Assembly: GCA_963932465.1 (NCBI GenBank)
Contig: OZ010800.1
Location: forward strand, 34,350,852 to 34,414,851
Reading direction: 5' to 3'
Source of the DNA: Maratus speciosus
Taxonomy: Eukaryota > Arthropoda > Arachnida > Araneae > Salticidae
DNA length: 64,000 nucleotides
Part shown: positions 35,653 to 46,335 of the stretch, one piece after another
Layout of the letters: every line of letters starts with the position of its first letter
How positions within the stretch are numbered: position 1 is the first letter of the stretch
Notes under the pieces: generated by a model
Seen by the model: only the letters and a program-made list of their open reading frames with translations
Database searches by the model: none
Told to the model about the DNA's origin: nothing
Position numbers and translations under genes: made by a program

Positions 35653-36201
35653 GTTTATTTCTCTGACGAGTCTCGATGGATATGTCTTCATTTGTTCGCG
35701 ACGAAAAGACGAAAAATATCAAACAGGCTGTATTGCAGGAACCATCAAGCACCCACTTAAGAGCAGGCTGTGGTCTGTCATTAGCGGAAGATCTACAGGC
35801 CGTCTTTATATCGCGGAGGGCAGGAGGAATTAGGTCCAGTATAAAAAGTATTGGAAGGAAGGTCGATCCCTCAACTACAGGAATGAACTCCCGATACCTC
35901 CAAATGTATCTTCATACAAGACTCAGCGCCCTGTCCTGAAGCGAAGAAAATATCGGAAACTGAATATTTTGCCATTGTCGGTCATTTCACTGGATTTAAA
36001 CCCAATCGAGAGGGCCTGGGAGCTCCTAAAGCGAAAAGTATCAAAAGAAAACACAGCAAGCAGAAGACATTTTACAGAAGCCTTGATTACGACATGAAAC
36101 CGTGCTAAGGAACTAAAAATAATGTAAAAACATCCATACAGAGCATGCCAAAAAGAGTACGGGCCGTAATCAACGAAAAGAGATGTTCTACAAAATTTTG
36201 A
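35653..36201 (+). pseudogene. Tc1-like transposase pseudogene, C-terminal part
   Basis: Pieces in shifting frames: FSDESRW (first catalytic Asp block) near 35660, FIQDSAPC (second Asp block) near 35905, SLDLNPIERAWELLKRKVS (Glu block, about 35985-36045) and SMPKRVRAVINEK near the natural stop at 36201. Order and spacing follow a Tc1 DDE domain. Frameshifts and an internal gap make it dead. The N-terminal DNA-binding half is not found, and no terminal repeats could be assigned. Confidence 0.75.
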
Positions 36202-36924
36202 GGAATTTGTGGGGCATTTGAGCTAAGTTTTTTCACAGTAAATTTCCATTTCATGAGAGAAGTTTCTTTTTATTTTTAAATGATAAGTATTCTATCCAAA
36301 TATACTTAAAATAGTTTAACAATCCACCAGTAAACAAAAATATATAGCTTTAATTTCATCATAATATTAATTCAGACGTGTAACTAATAATGAGGCAACC
36401 CTGTAGTTCGAATTGAAAAAATGTTTTGTGTGAGTAAAATCTTTTAAAAGCAATTTGGGTAAAAAAAAAACACCTTTTAAAAAATAACAAATTTAAATTT
36501 TTACGCAGTCCCCAAGTTTTATAAGTTATATGTAATAAAAAATATCCTATTACACTAAGAAGTAAGACAAAAAAGTTCCTTTATTCTACAATTAAAACTG
36601 ACAGAGTAACAGCTATTTAAAGTTGAAACATCTTTTTTGTTGTGAAATAGGGGTCATTTAAAAACTTACTAGAGATATAAATAATCGTCCGATATAAAAT
36701 AAAAAAAAATAATTGAGAGTAAATCTAACATTACAATATAAATTTGAAATATATTTCACTCTGACATATTAAGGAAAAAATATACATCTTGTGCTAAAAA
36801 TATAAGTTAAAAAATAACAGAATATGATTGTTAAATGAAATGGTAAAAAGCAACAGTCGCAATTCTTTACGAAATGATACATATTTTAAAATGCTATTAG
36901 ATTATCTAATCTAAAATTTAATTA
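36202..36924. other. No feature seen
   Basis: A+T-rich sequence. No element ends recognised. Confidence 0.4.
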
Positions 36925-37070
36925 ATAAAAATTCAAGTTATCCTAAAAATTGTTTAAAATGACTCCTTTCGGCTCTAATGCACGAGTGTACACGAGAAAG
37001 AAATCCTTCTAAGACCTTAAACACTTTGTTTACGATCTCCCGAAGAGGGATTCCCCAACTCATCTGTGTT
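36925..37070 (-). pseudogene. Possible Tc3-like transposase C-terminal scrap
   Basis: The minus strand reads SWGIPLREIVNKVFKVLEGF, then LSRVHSCIRAERSHF and a stop shortly after. The pattern (IP, spaced hydrophobics, CI, then H-F) resembles the extreme C-terminus of Tc3-type transposases. No other part of a transposase is visible upstream. Confidence 0.4.
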
Positions 37071-38801
37071 TAGATGGGGTTAAAATTGGTATAAGCCATT
37101 CAATTCAAAGTTTCATAAATCGGTTAATTTTAGTGTTAGATGAATGGGAGTGTTTTGTCTTATTTTTTTAGAGTAACTAAAGGGGCTCGCTACGCTCACC
37201 AACCCCCCGCGTAATCGCTTCTCGATTCCATTCGGTATCGCAAAGCAATCCCTATTTTCTAGCCCACCTTAGACGTAATTATTTCGCGTTTCCACTCTGG
37301 ATCTCTTCGCGATCCCTTATTTTCTATACATTCAATTTTTGATTCCACTTGGTAAAAACACGCTCCTCCCCAACTCCTGAAAGTTTTAATTTCTTATCTC
37401 CAAGATCATAATCATTAGAGCTATAGAGTTTCATAATTATAAGAATTATTAAATATAAAATTATATATAAAGTGTTACGAATATTGTTACTAGTTAGTGT
37501 TTGTGCTTAAAAATAATGTAAATAGTTCAATTAAGCTCTATTCATAAGCTAACATTAGTTTTTGTTGCATTGAAATATCTCAATTTGTTGATTTTCTGGA
37601 AGCAAGTAAACCCCATTTCATTTCAATGGGAGTGTACGGAAATTTGGCGAAATACTGGAAATAGCACCGAGTTGGCGTCACTTTGGGCGACTAATTTTGG
37701 TCGCCAAATTAGGCGATATAGCCATCATCCCCCCCTTGGTAACCCCATCCCCTTATAGCGTCAGAAAGCTCTGACCAATCTGATGCGTTTCGTGGTATCT
37801 ACGCAGATTTTCATTGGTCCATTTCTAAATCGTTACTTTTCTTTATATATAGAAGGATAGGAAAATTTTATTAAATATCACTTATAGGACCGGTGGGGGG
37901 ACCGTATAAATATTTAAATCTTGTAACTTTATAAGAAATGTTTTTATTGATCAAAACGACTTTTAAAATAAGGTTTTACCCAATTTAAAACAGTTTTGTA
38001 ATTGAAACTATATGTCTATGACTAATGGTTTAGAAATTAGCCATTGGACACCGTTGAAAGTAGACACCACGTATAGTAATGTATTATCGGTACGTATAAT
38101 TTCGAGCATTTTATTTTTCAACGAAATCGAAAATAATTTTTTATTGAATTTGTTTTTGGTCTATTAGATAATTGTTCAAATCTTCAAACCTACGCTGAAA
38201 AGTAGTAAGTTATAGATGTTATTTATACCCCGTGAGTTTAGAAGAATTAGTTAAGTATGCTAGATATTTCTAGATATTCGTTTGAGCGCCTAAAATCGGA
38301 TGTGACAGGTGACTTTTGGTTATATATTGTATTCATTTAAATTAAAGAGAATTAAGTGTACATTATAGAATAATTATTGTATATAACTGCATATTTGGAA
38401 AAATGTCTGCTATAAATAACGAACGTATTTGAAAAAGATAAATTGTAATTAACTAATTGTTTTATGTTTCCAAAATTCTTAAAATGATTTAACATTAGGG
38501 TATAAGTGTTTCATGTGTTTTTCATACCAAGTTACTAACAAATGGCATGTTACTAGCAGTAAACATGATTATGAAAACTAATGCAGACTTATAAAACAGA
38601 GAAATAAATTCCATCATTATGTTTAATATAATGTTTTGTAAATGTGCTTTGTTAAAGACGGTTCAATTTTGGACAACTATATTGCATGAGAAAGTAACAT
38701 GTATGATTCTGCACTTAAAGATTTATCGGCACTTCCACTAAAATTATAAGATGAAGTATATCATTTGTACATTTGAAAGAAAATTAGATTTAACAGTAAA
38801 C
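37071..38801. other. No gene; mixed-composition block at 37180-37400
   Basis: GGCTCGCTACGCTCACC, CGGTATCGCAAAGC and TCTCTTCGCGATCCC give a locally CpG-richer block of unknown origin. The rest is A+T-rich with no recognised element. Confidence 0.4.
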
Positions 38802-38935
38802 ACACACATTTATATATTAATATTTGGAAATTTTTCCAGAGAGAAACATTCGCCTTGCATACAATATTTCAAATGAAAATCAAATTTCAAATTATTTTTG
38901 CTTAAAAGGCGCAAAGGCCAACCTAGTGAAAACGA

Positions 38936-39006
38936 TTCCATGCCGGGAATCGAACCCGGGCCATCAGTAGAGAGCACTGACGTTCTACCGACTAAACCAC
39001 ATGGAA
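38936..39006 (-). tRNA. tRNA-like cloverleaf, copy 1
   Basis: 71 nt folds fully: acceptor TTCCATG/CATGGAA, D arm GTTT...GAAC, anticodon stem TCAGT/ACTGA, T arm CCGGG-TTCGATT-CCCGG. A box (TGGTTTAGTCGG) and B box (GGTTCGATTCC) are intact. The anticodon loop is GCTCTCT, so UCU (Arg) would be read. Position 33 is C and not the invariant U, so translation function is doubtful. Confidence 0.5.
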
Positions 39007-39263
39007 CGATACCCAGCCTGGAATTTCTCACTATTACAGGCTAGCAAGGCTACAAACGCAGCACAAGATGGAATATTTTCCGTGAGCCACCGACATGGGG
39101 CAAACACAGACACTTAATTAAATCCAGCATCGATTGAATCTATATTAATATTTGGAAATTTTTCCAGAGAGAAACATTCGCCTTGCAAACAATATTTCAA
39201 ATGAAAATCAAATTTCAAATTATTTTTGCTTAAAAGGCGCAAAGGCCAACCTAGTGAAAACGA

Positions 39264-39334
39264 TTCCATGCCGGGAATCGAACCCGGGCCATCAGTATAG
39301 CGCACTGACGTTCTACCGACTAAACCACATGGAA
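39264..39334 (-). tRNA. tRNA-like cloverleaf, copy 2
   Basis: Same 71 nt fold as copy 1 but with anticodon loop GCGCTAT (anticodon GCU in that register, with C33). Identical acceptor and T arms. Part of the second minus-strand unit. Confidence 0.5.
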
Positions 39335-39584
39335 CGATACCCAGCCTGGAATTTCTCACTATTACAGGTTGGCAAGGCTACAAACGCAGCACAAGATGGA
39401 ATATTTTCCAAAATTTCCAAAATATTTTCTAAAATTTCCAAATATTAATATAGATTCAATCGATGCTGGATTTAATTGGGTCTGTGTTTGCCTCATGTCG
39501 GTGGCTCACGGAAAATATTCCATCTTGTGCTGCGTTTGTAGCCTTGCTAGCCTGTAATAGTGAGAAATTCCAGGCTGGGTATCG

Positions 39585-39655
39585 TTCCATGTGGTTTAGT
39601 CGGTAGAACGTCAGTGCGCTATACTGATGGCCCGGGTTCGATTCCCGGCATGGAA
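39585..39655 (+). tRNA. tRNA-like cloverleaf, copy 3
   Basis: Plus-strand copy with loop GCGCTAT, all four stems perfect or G-T paired, and intact A and B boxes. The strong pol III promoter can drive transcription of the following unit, as in tRNA-headed SINEs. Confidence 0.5.
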
Positions 39656-39911
39656 TCGTTTTCACTAGGTTGGCCTTTGCGCCTTTTAAGCAAAAATAAT
39701 TTGAAATTTGATTTTCATTTGAAATATTGTATGCTAGGCGAATGTTTCTCTCTGGAAAAATTTCCAAATATTAATATAGATTCAATCGATGCTGGATTTA
39801 ATTAAGGGTCTGTGTTTGCCCCATGTCGGTGGCTCACGGAAAATATTCCATCTTGTGCTGCGTTTGTAGCCTTGCCACCTGTAATAGTGAGAAATTCCAG
39901 GCTGGGTATCG

Positions 39912-39982
39912 TTCCATGTGGTTTAGTCGGTAGAACATCAGTGCGCTATACTGATGGCCCGGGTTCGATTCCCGGCATGGAA
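39912..39982 (+). tRNA. tRNA-like cloverleaf, copy 4
   Basis: Plus-strand copy that differs from copy 3 by one base (A for G before the anticodon stem). The unit downstream is truncated at the 15 bp direct repeat. Confidence 0.5.
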
Positions 39983-40066
39983 TCGTTTTCACCAGGTTGG
40001 CCTTTGCGCCTTTTAAGCAAAAATAATTTGAAATTTGATTTTCATTTGAAAACACACATTTATATA

Positions 40067-40702
40067 CATTATTTATCGATGTTTATTAAGTTTTCAAATA
40101 TTAGGAGCACTAGACTTAATTACAGTATCTACAAAAGCAGGATATTTCTTGATTCGTGGAACACGAATTTAGCCGATAATCCAATGAATGAAGCAGGCGA
40201 AATGCCTTATGAAAACTCTGTTTTGTTGTAACTTTAACTACAGAATTAACTGTTCTAATGCATGTTTTCAGTTTCTAAGTTGTTTATGTCATCATTAATA
40301 ATTTTACGTTATATATTAATGTGAGGGAGGAATTTTGTCCGAAACGTCTAATTTAGTTTTTTAAATTATATTATGCGTACTTTTTAATTTAAAATATCTG
40401 AAACTGAGATGTAGTTATCTTTTAATGTTGTAGTTAGAAGTAATGTTGTCTTATCTTATAAAAATATGTAACTTTCAGATGATGTAGCGCTCTTTTATAA
40501 TGCTTATTCGTCAATGAGATTATAACAAATTTTGATTGTAAAACTCATGCATTTTTTAATGTTTCTTGCATTATCTGTATCATGAAAAATTATAAAACTT
40601 TCGTAGGTATTTAAACGTTGTGTAGTTGCGGCAGATCCTTCGGGGCCATGAGCTAAGGAAATTCTAACCCATCAAACACAAATTAATACAAAAATAATTT
40701 AC
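40067..40702. other. No feature seen
   Basis: A+T-rich DNA between two elements. Nothing recognised. Confidence 0.45.
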
Positions 40703-40960
40703 TTAACGCTTATGTCAATGATAAAAATTTGCTCTTCTATCCAATGACCGGGGTACCCGGGTACTTGTTGTGATTTTAACATATGCGCGCCATAAAACAC
40801 CCGTACTTTATAGAATGTAACTATAAAATGTAATTTAAGTGCAAACTACAGTTATCTATTAGATAAAAAGCTTCATTTTTTTGTCACTCGTATATACAGT
40901 ACACGAATGTTCGATAATATTTCGCTATTTATTTTATAGTTTTATGTAGCAATTAAAACA

Positions 40961-40992
40961 ATGGAAGAATTATCAGCAAGGCAGTACGACAG
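40961..40992 (+). pseudogene. Possible 5' start of the piggyBac transposase
   Basis: An ATG here opens MEELSARQYDR before the frame is lost. It precedes the nested MITE and lies where an N-terminal piece would be expected. The assignment is positional only. Confidence 0.35.
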
Positions 40993-41057
40993 GTATTTAT
41001 GTTATCATGTCCATATTTAATCATAAATATGTTTTTTAAGTCATACAAAAATAAATA

Positions 41058-41823
41058 CAGTCGGACCTCTATTTAACGAACCTCTATTTTGCGAACTTTT
41101 CCTCGGAACTAACAACATTTTGCGAATTTCTTCGTAAAATAACCTCCAAATAGCGAAGTGTATTCTCTATTTAATGAACTTTTTTCTTCTGATATAATTT
41201 TTTTTTCTCCACATTTCTCAAAATATTTTCGGTCACTTCAATCTTATTCTTTCTTTTACACATTTTATAATGCTCAATAACATTGAATTAATTTTACCAG
41301 GTGCCTAACTCAACGAGAGCAGTAAAATCCCTGTCATTATTTGCATTTCATTCAGGAAATGCAAACTTTCAATATCCCTCTTTCACGCTCAAAAGGGCTG
41401 TTCTGTAGTAAATATGTTTCAGTAATTAAATTTAAGGACGCATGTAGTAATACAATGATTAAAATTATTTATGATAATAAATACGACAGTGTCATTAAAA
41501 TTCATTAATTTTAATGTAAATATTTTCTTAAAACTGAAAATTCAGTGTATTTCTGGACAATATTTTTTAAAATTCTTGTTGTCCTTACAGATTTCTTTTT
41601 GATGGGTAAAATGAATAATAATAATATATATATATATAATTTACAAAAAAAAAAGTGTGTTACGTGATTAGTTACGTTTTTTAATAATGTTTAGTGTTTA
41701 TGAATTAGAAATCTGTTTTGTGTAGTTTAAAGTATTTAAAAAGGTTTATCTCTATTTAACGAATTTTCCACATAGCGAACTTTTTTCGGGATTTAGTGAC
41801 TTCGTTAAATAGAGGTCCGACTG
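41058..41823. mobile_element. pogo/Tc1-type MITE nested in piggyBac, 766 bp
   Basis: Perfect 23 bp inverted ends beginning CAGTCGGACCTCTATTTAAC, each abutting TA (41056-41057 and 41824-41825). Subterminal TTGCGAA / AGCGAACTTTT words repeat toward the inside, as in pogo-group elements. There is no coding sequence. It inserted between the start and core of the piggyBac transposase. Confidence 0.88.
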
Positions 41824-41849
41824 TATTCATATTTTTTTTCCTTATTCGG

Positions 41850-43290
41850 GACACATTCAGATCAATCTTTACAGATGAAATGATATAATCGTTCGATGTA
41901 CAAATCAAAAAGCTGCCAGCATTTATGAAAAATATAACTACGTCAACTGAAGCAAATAGCAACTAATTTGGACGAAGCTAACAGCAAAGGAATTTGACAA
42001 ATTTTTAGGAATATTAATTACTTCCAGTGTTAACAATTCAAACAAAGATGTATAGATAGCAGACAAACATAAGATATGTGGAGAACAAGCTCATATCGGT
42101 TATATAGAGCAAATATGAGTTTCAACCGATTCTGGAATATTCTTAAATTTATTCGTTTGGACAACCAGCACACACGTGTGAAAGAATTGTCCTCAAAATT
42201 ATAAACCTGTAGCAGTTTGTGATTTATGGACTATGCTAAATCAGATCTTATTGAAAAAATACAAACCGACGGAAAACTTGACGGTTTTCTTGCAGTTACT
42301 TCCGAATGGAGGAAGAGCAAGATTCACCCAACTTATTCCGTCAAAACCAGCTAAATATGGAATCAAACTATAGTGGGTATGTGATGCAAAAAGTTTTTAT
42401 CCTCTCAACGGCCAACTATACACTAGAAAATAGATACAGACAGAGAAATAAACCATTGTGAAAGAGTTGTGAAAGACTTGGCAACTCCATTCAAGTATTC
42501 TGGACGAAACCTTATCTTGGTCAACTTTTTTTCTTCCCTTTCTTTGCCGAAGCATTTAATATCCTGGAAGCTCAGAAAAGTTGGCACTTTAAAAAGAAAC
42601 AAAACTTATATCCCGCAAGCGATGTGGCTATGTAACTCGTGTCAAGATTTATCCACAGAATTTGGATTTCATGATGACGTAAGTATTTCTTCGAAGATTC
42701 CAAAAATGAACAAATCTGTCATTCTAATATATCTACTATGCCTCATGTAAAAAGTTCACAGAATCGAAAGAGACACCTGAAGTGATTCAGTTTTATTATG
42801 AAACAAAATCTGGAGTGGATATTATGGATAAATTATTTCGACGAACACATAGGCGTTTCGGGTTCGTACGCTTCAAGGACCGTTTACCAGAATTCTGGTA
42901 AAGTAAAATTTGCTTTATTGAATGAAAAAAAATTCTGTCTTCAGATATAGTGACCAGTACTTTAAAAAAATTCTAGTACTAAAACATAGTACTAGAATAG
43001 TAACATCCCCTGATGCGTGCGAACCCTAACGTACAAGCAGATGACCACTCGCATTATTTTTCATTATTGGGGATACAGCGACACTTGCTGCATACATTAT
43101 ACATGCTGCAAATAATGATATGGTTAGCCATAAAACAGACAATCGCCGACTGTTTTTGCGGGAATCAGATGGGAACTTGAGCCTTCCAGCAATTTGAGAT
43201 AGATCGCAAAATATACAAGCTGTGAGACATTTTTCAACCAAATCGGGAATTGAAAGTATACTGAAAAAATCTGCCTGTATTTGATGCTGT
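41850..43290 (+). pseudogene. piggyBac transposase pseudogene
   Basis: Recognisable blocks in order: KEFDKFLGILI with a following NNSNKD (about 41985-42050), FWNILKFIRLDNQ (about 42130), DLWTMLNQ (about 42225), IPSKPAKYGIKL (about 42340), WVCDAKSFYPLNG (about 42375), KDLATPFKYSGRNLILVNFF (about 42470), SGVDIMDK (about 42812), and a C-terminal NRRLFLRESDGN ... FSTKSGIES (about 43140-43255). Family catalytic Asp residues lie in a TVDEQ-type block, in this VCDA block and in an LxxDNFF block. Here only the middle one is kept: the first block reads TVFLQ and the third LVNFF. Stops and frameshifts add to the loss. Certainly inactive. Confidence 0.85.
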
Positions 43291-43296
43291 CATATA

Positions 43297-43690
43297 GACC
43301 CGGAGCCGACAGCACAGAAAATCCCCTCATCGAGTTCACTGATGAAATTCTAGGATTAGTTAAATCTTGATTCGCATATTAAAACGCAATCGGTCTGCCA
43401 AGTCATATCTTGGTGGAAAACACCTGAAAATCCGATTTTAGCGGCTGACACGTAAGTTTATCATTGTGTTTTCCTGCACTAAAAGTTATGAAAACATGGA
43501 GGACTGGGAGCAGGAAAACACAATGGTAAACCTACGAGTCAGCAGCTAAAATCGGTTTTTCAGGTGTTTTCCACCAAGATATGACTTGGCAGACCGATTG
43601 CGTTTTAATATGCGAATCAAGATTTCACTAATTATAGAATTTCATCCGTGAACTCGATGAGGTTGTTGTCTGTGCTGCCGGCTCCCGATC
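43297..43690. repeat. Long palindrome, two arms of about 181 bp
   Basis: Left arm 43297-43477 and right arm 43510-43690 are inverted copies (GGAGCCGACAGCACAGA, CTCATCGAGTTCAC, TCTTGATTCGCATATTAAAA, CCAAGTCATATCTTGGTGG, GTGTTTTCCTGC) around a 32 bp spacer. It starts right after the transposase C-terminus. It may be a hairpin MITE or an inverted duplication of the 3' part of the piggyBac element. Confidence 0.8.
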
Positions 43691-43711
43691 TAACACGTTC
43701 AAACCAGGTAC

Positions 43712-43930
43712 AAAACCTTTAAGGGGCAAAGTCCTTCCATTCCTAAAATGTTGAAATGAATGAATGACACCGGAATTTACAAACGTATTTATTTAAAAAT
43801 ACGAAAAAGCTGTATTTCCCAAACGTAATAACACGAAATTTTTTTTACCAAAATTCTGGTGTCATTGTGGTTTTTGGAAATTAAAATTAAATTATTTCAT
43901 AAACATAACACCACCCATGAAAGGGTTAAC
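43712..43930. mobile_element. TTAA-flanked MITE, copy C
   Basis: Same orientation as copy A: CCTTTAAGGGGCAAAG at the left and GAAAGGG-TTAA at the right, sharing GAAATGAATGAATGACAC, ATTCTGGTGTCATTGTGG and TTTCATAAACATAACACC. Nested within the larger piggyBac element. Confidence 0.7.
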
Positions 43931-44693
43931 TATTTGAGGCTCAATTAATTGTGTTTCTGAAATGTAGAATTCTCACCGGAATCTGCAAAAAGATTTATTG
44001 CAAAATAAAGAAAGGCGATTTTACGACTTTTTTCCACCAAAGTAAGAAAAGTAAAATTTAATAATTTTTTTCTTGTACAAATCTTTATTAATCGTAGGTG
44101 GGATAAAATATGTCCCACCGCTCCTCAAAGGGTTAAAGCGAGATGAAACATGAAGGATTAAAGTAGTTGGTGTTTGTCAGATGTGCTTGTTATCGCCTCA
44201 TAGACGGCGCAGAAGAACCAGAAAATCAAGTAAACTATGTGAAAAAACAGTATGTGATGAACATTTGTACACTTTTGCTATTGTAAAGCTAGTCCCAACA
44301 TGTAAAATTTCAGGTAAATGAAATATTTTGTACCTTACAAAAATATGTCTAATTCTCATTTTCAAATTAATTTTATGTTTAATTGATCTAAATATAAATA
44401 ATTTATCAATTTCTGTTTTTTTTTTGTTTTTTGTTTTTTTTTTTTTTTTTTTTTACCCAGAAAATTTCCATGGGTTCACGGGTACCCTGGTCATTGATGA
44501 AAGTCATAAAATTGCTTAATGCCCCTAAATAATAATTACAAAACTCGAAATTTTAAAGCGGTTACATTAAAGGGAAGCGAATACTACAATAATGGGGGAA
44601 AAATTCATAGATTTTTTTTACATTAACACCCTGAAACTGTGATAAAAATTGGAAAAAGGTATCCGGGTACACGGTCATTGATATAAGAGTTAA

Positions 44694-45774
44694 AGGGGAT
44701 GGAAAGCAGCGGAGTAGATACTTTTTAACTTACGATACTTCAACAGAAGCTAGAAATGCTGAACGAACGAACGAAAGGGAGCATGGTATTCTCCAAAGAA
44801 TTGGCTCAAATTCTAGCAGTAGCTAATGCATTCTGTACAAATTACTTTAATCCGCACTTGAGTTAAAGAAATAAACGATGAGTTATTTACAATTCCATCA
44901 ACCCTTCATGTGAGAAAATTGCTGCAGTCCATGAAACAAAGATGGCGGCCATGCACAAACAAAAATTAATAAAATTAAAATAATAGTGATTTTGTACTTC
45001 CATCACGTTAGGGTTGTTGTAGAAAAGAATTCAGATTTTTTAAAAATGGTCAAGCAATGAATAAAGGATTTTTTGGACCACTTTAAATGGATTGACCCAC
45101 TACATTTTCTACCACGCGCTAAGCTGCAAAAACTAACTCTACAAAGCTCTCAATAATGAAAAAAAAAAACTCTTGAAAATCAGCTATACATAAAATAATA
45201 TTTTAACTTTACCATATATTCCAATAATTTTATTTGTGTAATTTCGTTCTGTGAAAGAGGCAGTGAAATTTTTATTTTAATAATTTTGCATAGTTAAAAT
45301 ATTATTTTATTGCTATCTATTTTAAAGTATGTTTTCTTGATCCTTAAAGTAAAATATATAAATGAAAATAAAGAAGAAAAAAAAAGAAAGTAATACATAT
45401 TATATTTGAAATGAATTTTACTCAAAACAAATTTTTTGTAATTATTCATCTTTAAAATGCCCATCTGTTTTAATTTTTATTCAGAATTTTTACTATCTGT
45501 AGGTTATTTTCCTGATACATACCTACAATATATCACCATACATTCGCTTTAAAATGCTGCTATATTAAGGTATTCGGATTACTAATAAAGTCTACGAACA
45601 TGTAATTTTTTAATAAAATTCAGTTCCGGAATTTTAAAGAAATTTAATAATATTCTTGCCATTAAAAAAAGAAGGCACAGAACTTTAAGAAAAATCTTTG
45701 TAATAAAATTTAAAAATTTATTTTCTTATTAACACATATTTGACTATTGCACCATTAAGTATAATAAGTAAACT
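44694..45774. other. No gene recognised
   Basis: A+T-rich sequence between the piggyBac and Penelope-like elements. TGCACCATTAAG at 45748 is an inverted echo of CTCAATGGTGCA at 45784 and could be part of the Penelope terminus. Confidence 0.45.
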
Positions 45775-46153
45775 CACAATCTTGCTCAATGGTGCACAAA
45801 ATACGAACTTTAATAAACTAAGATTTAAAATCTACGTTTTGAGCTGTTTCTACAATCGTCTTCAAAAAAATATGATGGTAAAATGGCTCAAAGTTCAGAA
45901 TCGAAAGATTCCTGTGCAAGAGATAATTAGTCGAAACTTGACCACTGATTTGAATACAAAAGTGAAGTGTTGCCATCCAGTGAAAAAAAATAATTATTAC
46001 TGAACTGAGATCAAATGAATCAAAAGGTCGATATAAGAAACCATGTATGCCGCCATCTACACATGAGGGAAAAAACAACGTTCAACTGAGTTTTCATTAA
46101 ATTTTGGAAACGTAATACAAGTTTAAGCTGAAATATTGTGATTAGATATAGAA

Positions 46154-46335
46154 TTATGACTTTATGATATTATGCCAGATTTTTGGGATGTTATAAGATA
46201 AATTAGCGTTACAAGGTTCATCCTCACGTGCAATGATTTCAAGTGATTCTATAATTTTACTTTCAAACGGGTTATTGCACGGAACTATAATTTTTGACTC
46301 ATCAAAGTTAATATAGCAGATTCCATTGACCAAGT
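46154..46335 (-). pseudogene. Inverted copy of the endonuclease C-terminus
   Basis: On the minus strand, GICYINFDESKIIVPCNNPF and ESLEIIAREDEPCN parallel the plus-strand end of the Penelope protein (VCYINFDEAKI at about 47205). This copy keeps an uninterrupted C-terminus, whereas the plus-strand copy is frameshifted and later broken by a small insertion. Confidence 0.7.

Larger units (their letters stand above)
38802..40066. mobile_element. Palindromic cluster of four tRNA-bearing repeat units, flanked by a 15 bp direct repeat
   Basis: The same 15-mer ACACACATTTATATA lies in direct orientation at 38802-38816 and 40052-40066, as expected of a target duplication. Between them are two units on the minus strand (from 38817 and 39143) and two on the plus strand (from about 39478 and 39806), with a period near 327 bp. 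Each unit holds a tRNA cloverleaf, GTTGGCCTTTGCGCC, ATTTGAAATTTGATTTTCAT, TTTCTCTCTGGAAAAATTTC and ATCGATGCTGGATTTAATT. The second and fourth units are truncated. Frames of 73-139 residues here are the repeat read through. The unit looks like a SINE or a tRNA-containing satellite that amplified and inverted before or after insertion. Confidence 0.75.
40707..44689 (+). mobile_element. piggyBac element, 3.98 kb, with nested insertions
   Basis: TTAA at 40703-40706 and 44690-44693 flanks the ends CGCTTATGTCAATGA and, inverted, CTCTTATATCAATGACCG. Subterminal GGTACCCGGGTAC (left, about 40752) and GTATCCGGGTACACGGTCATTG (inverted, right), plus another such block near 44475, match across the ends. 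It contains a broken transposase (41850-43290), a pogo-type MITE (41058-41823), a long palindrome (43297-43690) and a TTAA MITE (43712-43930). TTAA duplication and the transposase identity agree on piggyBac. Confidence 0.85.

Noticed and set aside
38936..39982. Four functional tRNA genes
   Set aside because: Folds and promoters are good, but position 33 is C, the anticodon loop varies, and the copies sit inside a repeated 327 bp unit flanked by a target duplication. A tRNA-like SINE head is more likely.
38810..40231. Overlapping 73-139 residue frames sharing GLVGRTSV...DGPGSIPGMES
   Set aside because: These are the tRNA-like sequence and its flanks translated in the repeated units, on both strands; they are not proteins.
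45775..46335. Hammerhead ribozyme in the Penelope-like arms
   Set aside because: Some such elements carry one. I looked for the CUGANGA ... GAAA core on both strands and saw only a CTGATTTG and an isolated CGAAAC, not in the required arrangement. A structure-based scan could still differ.
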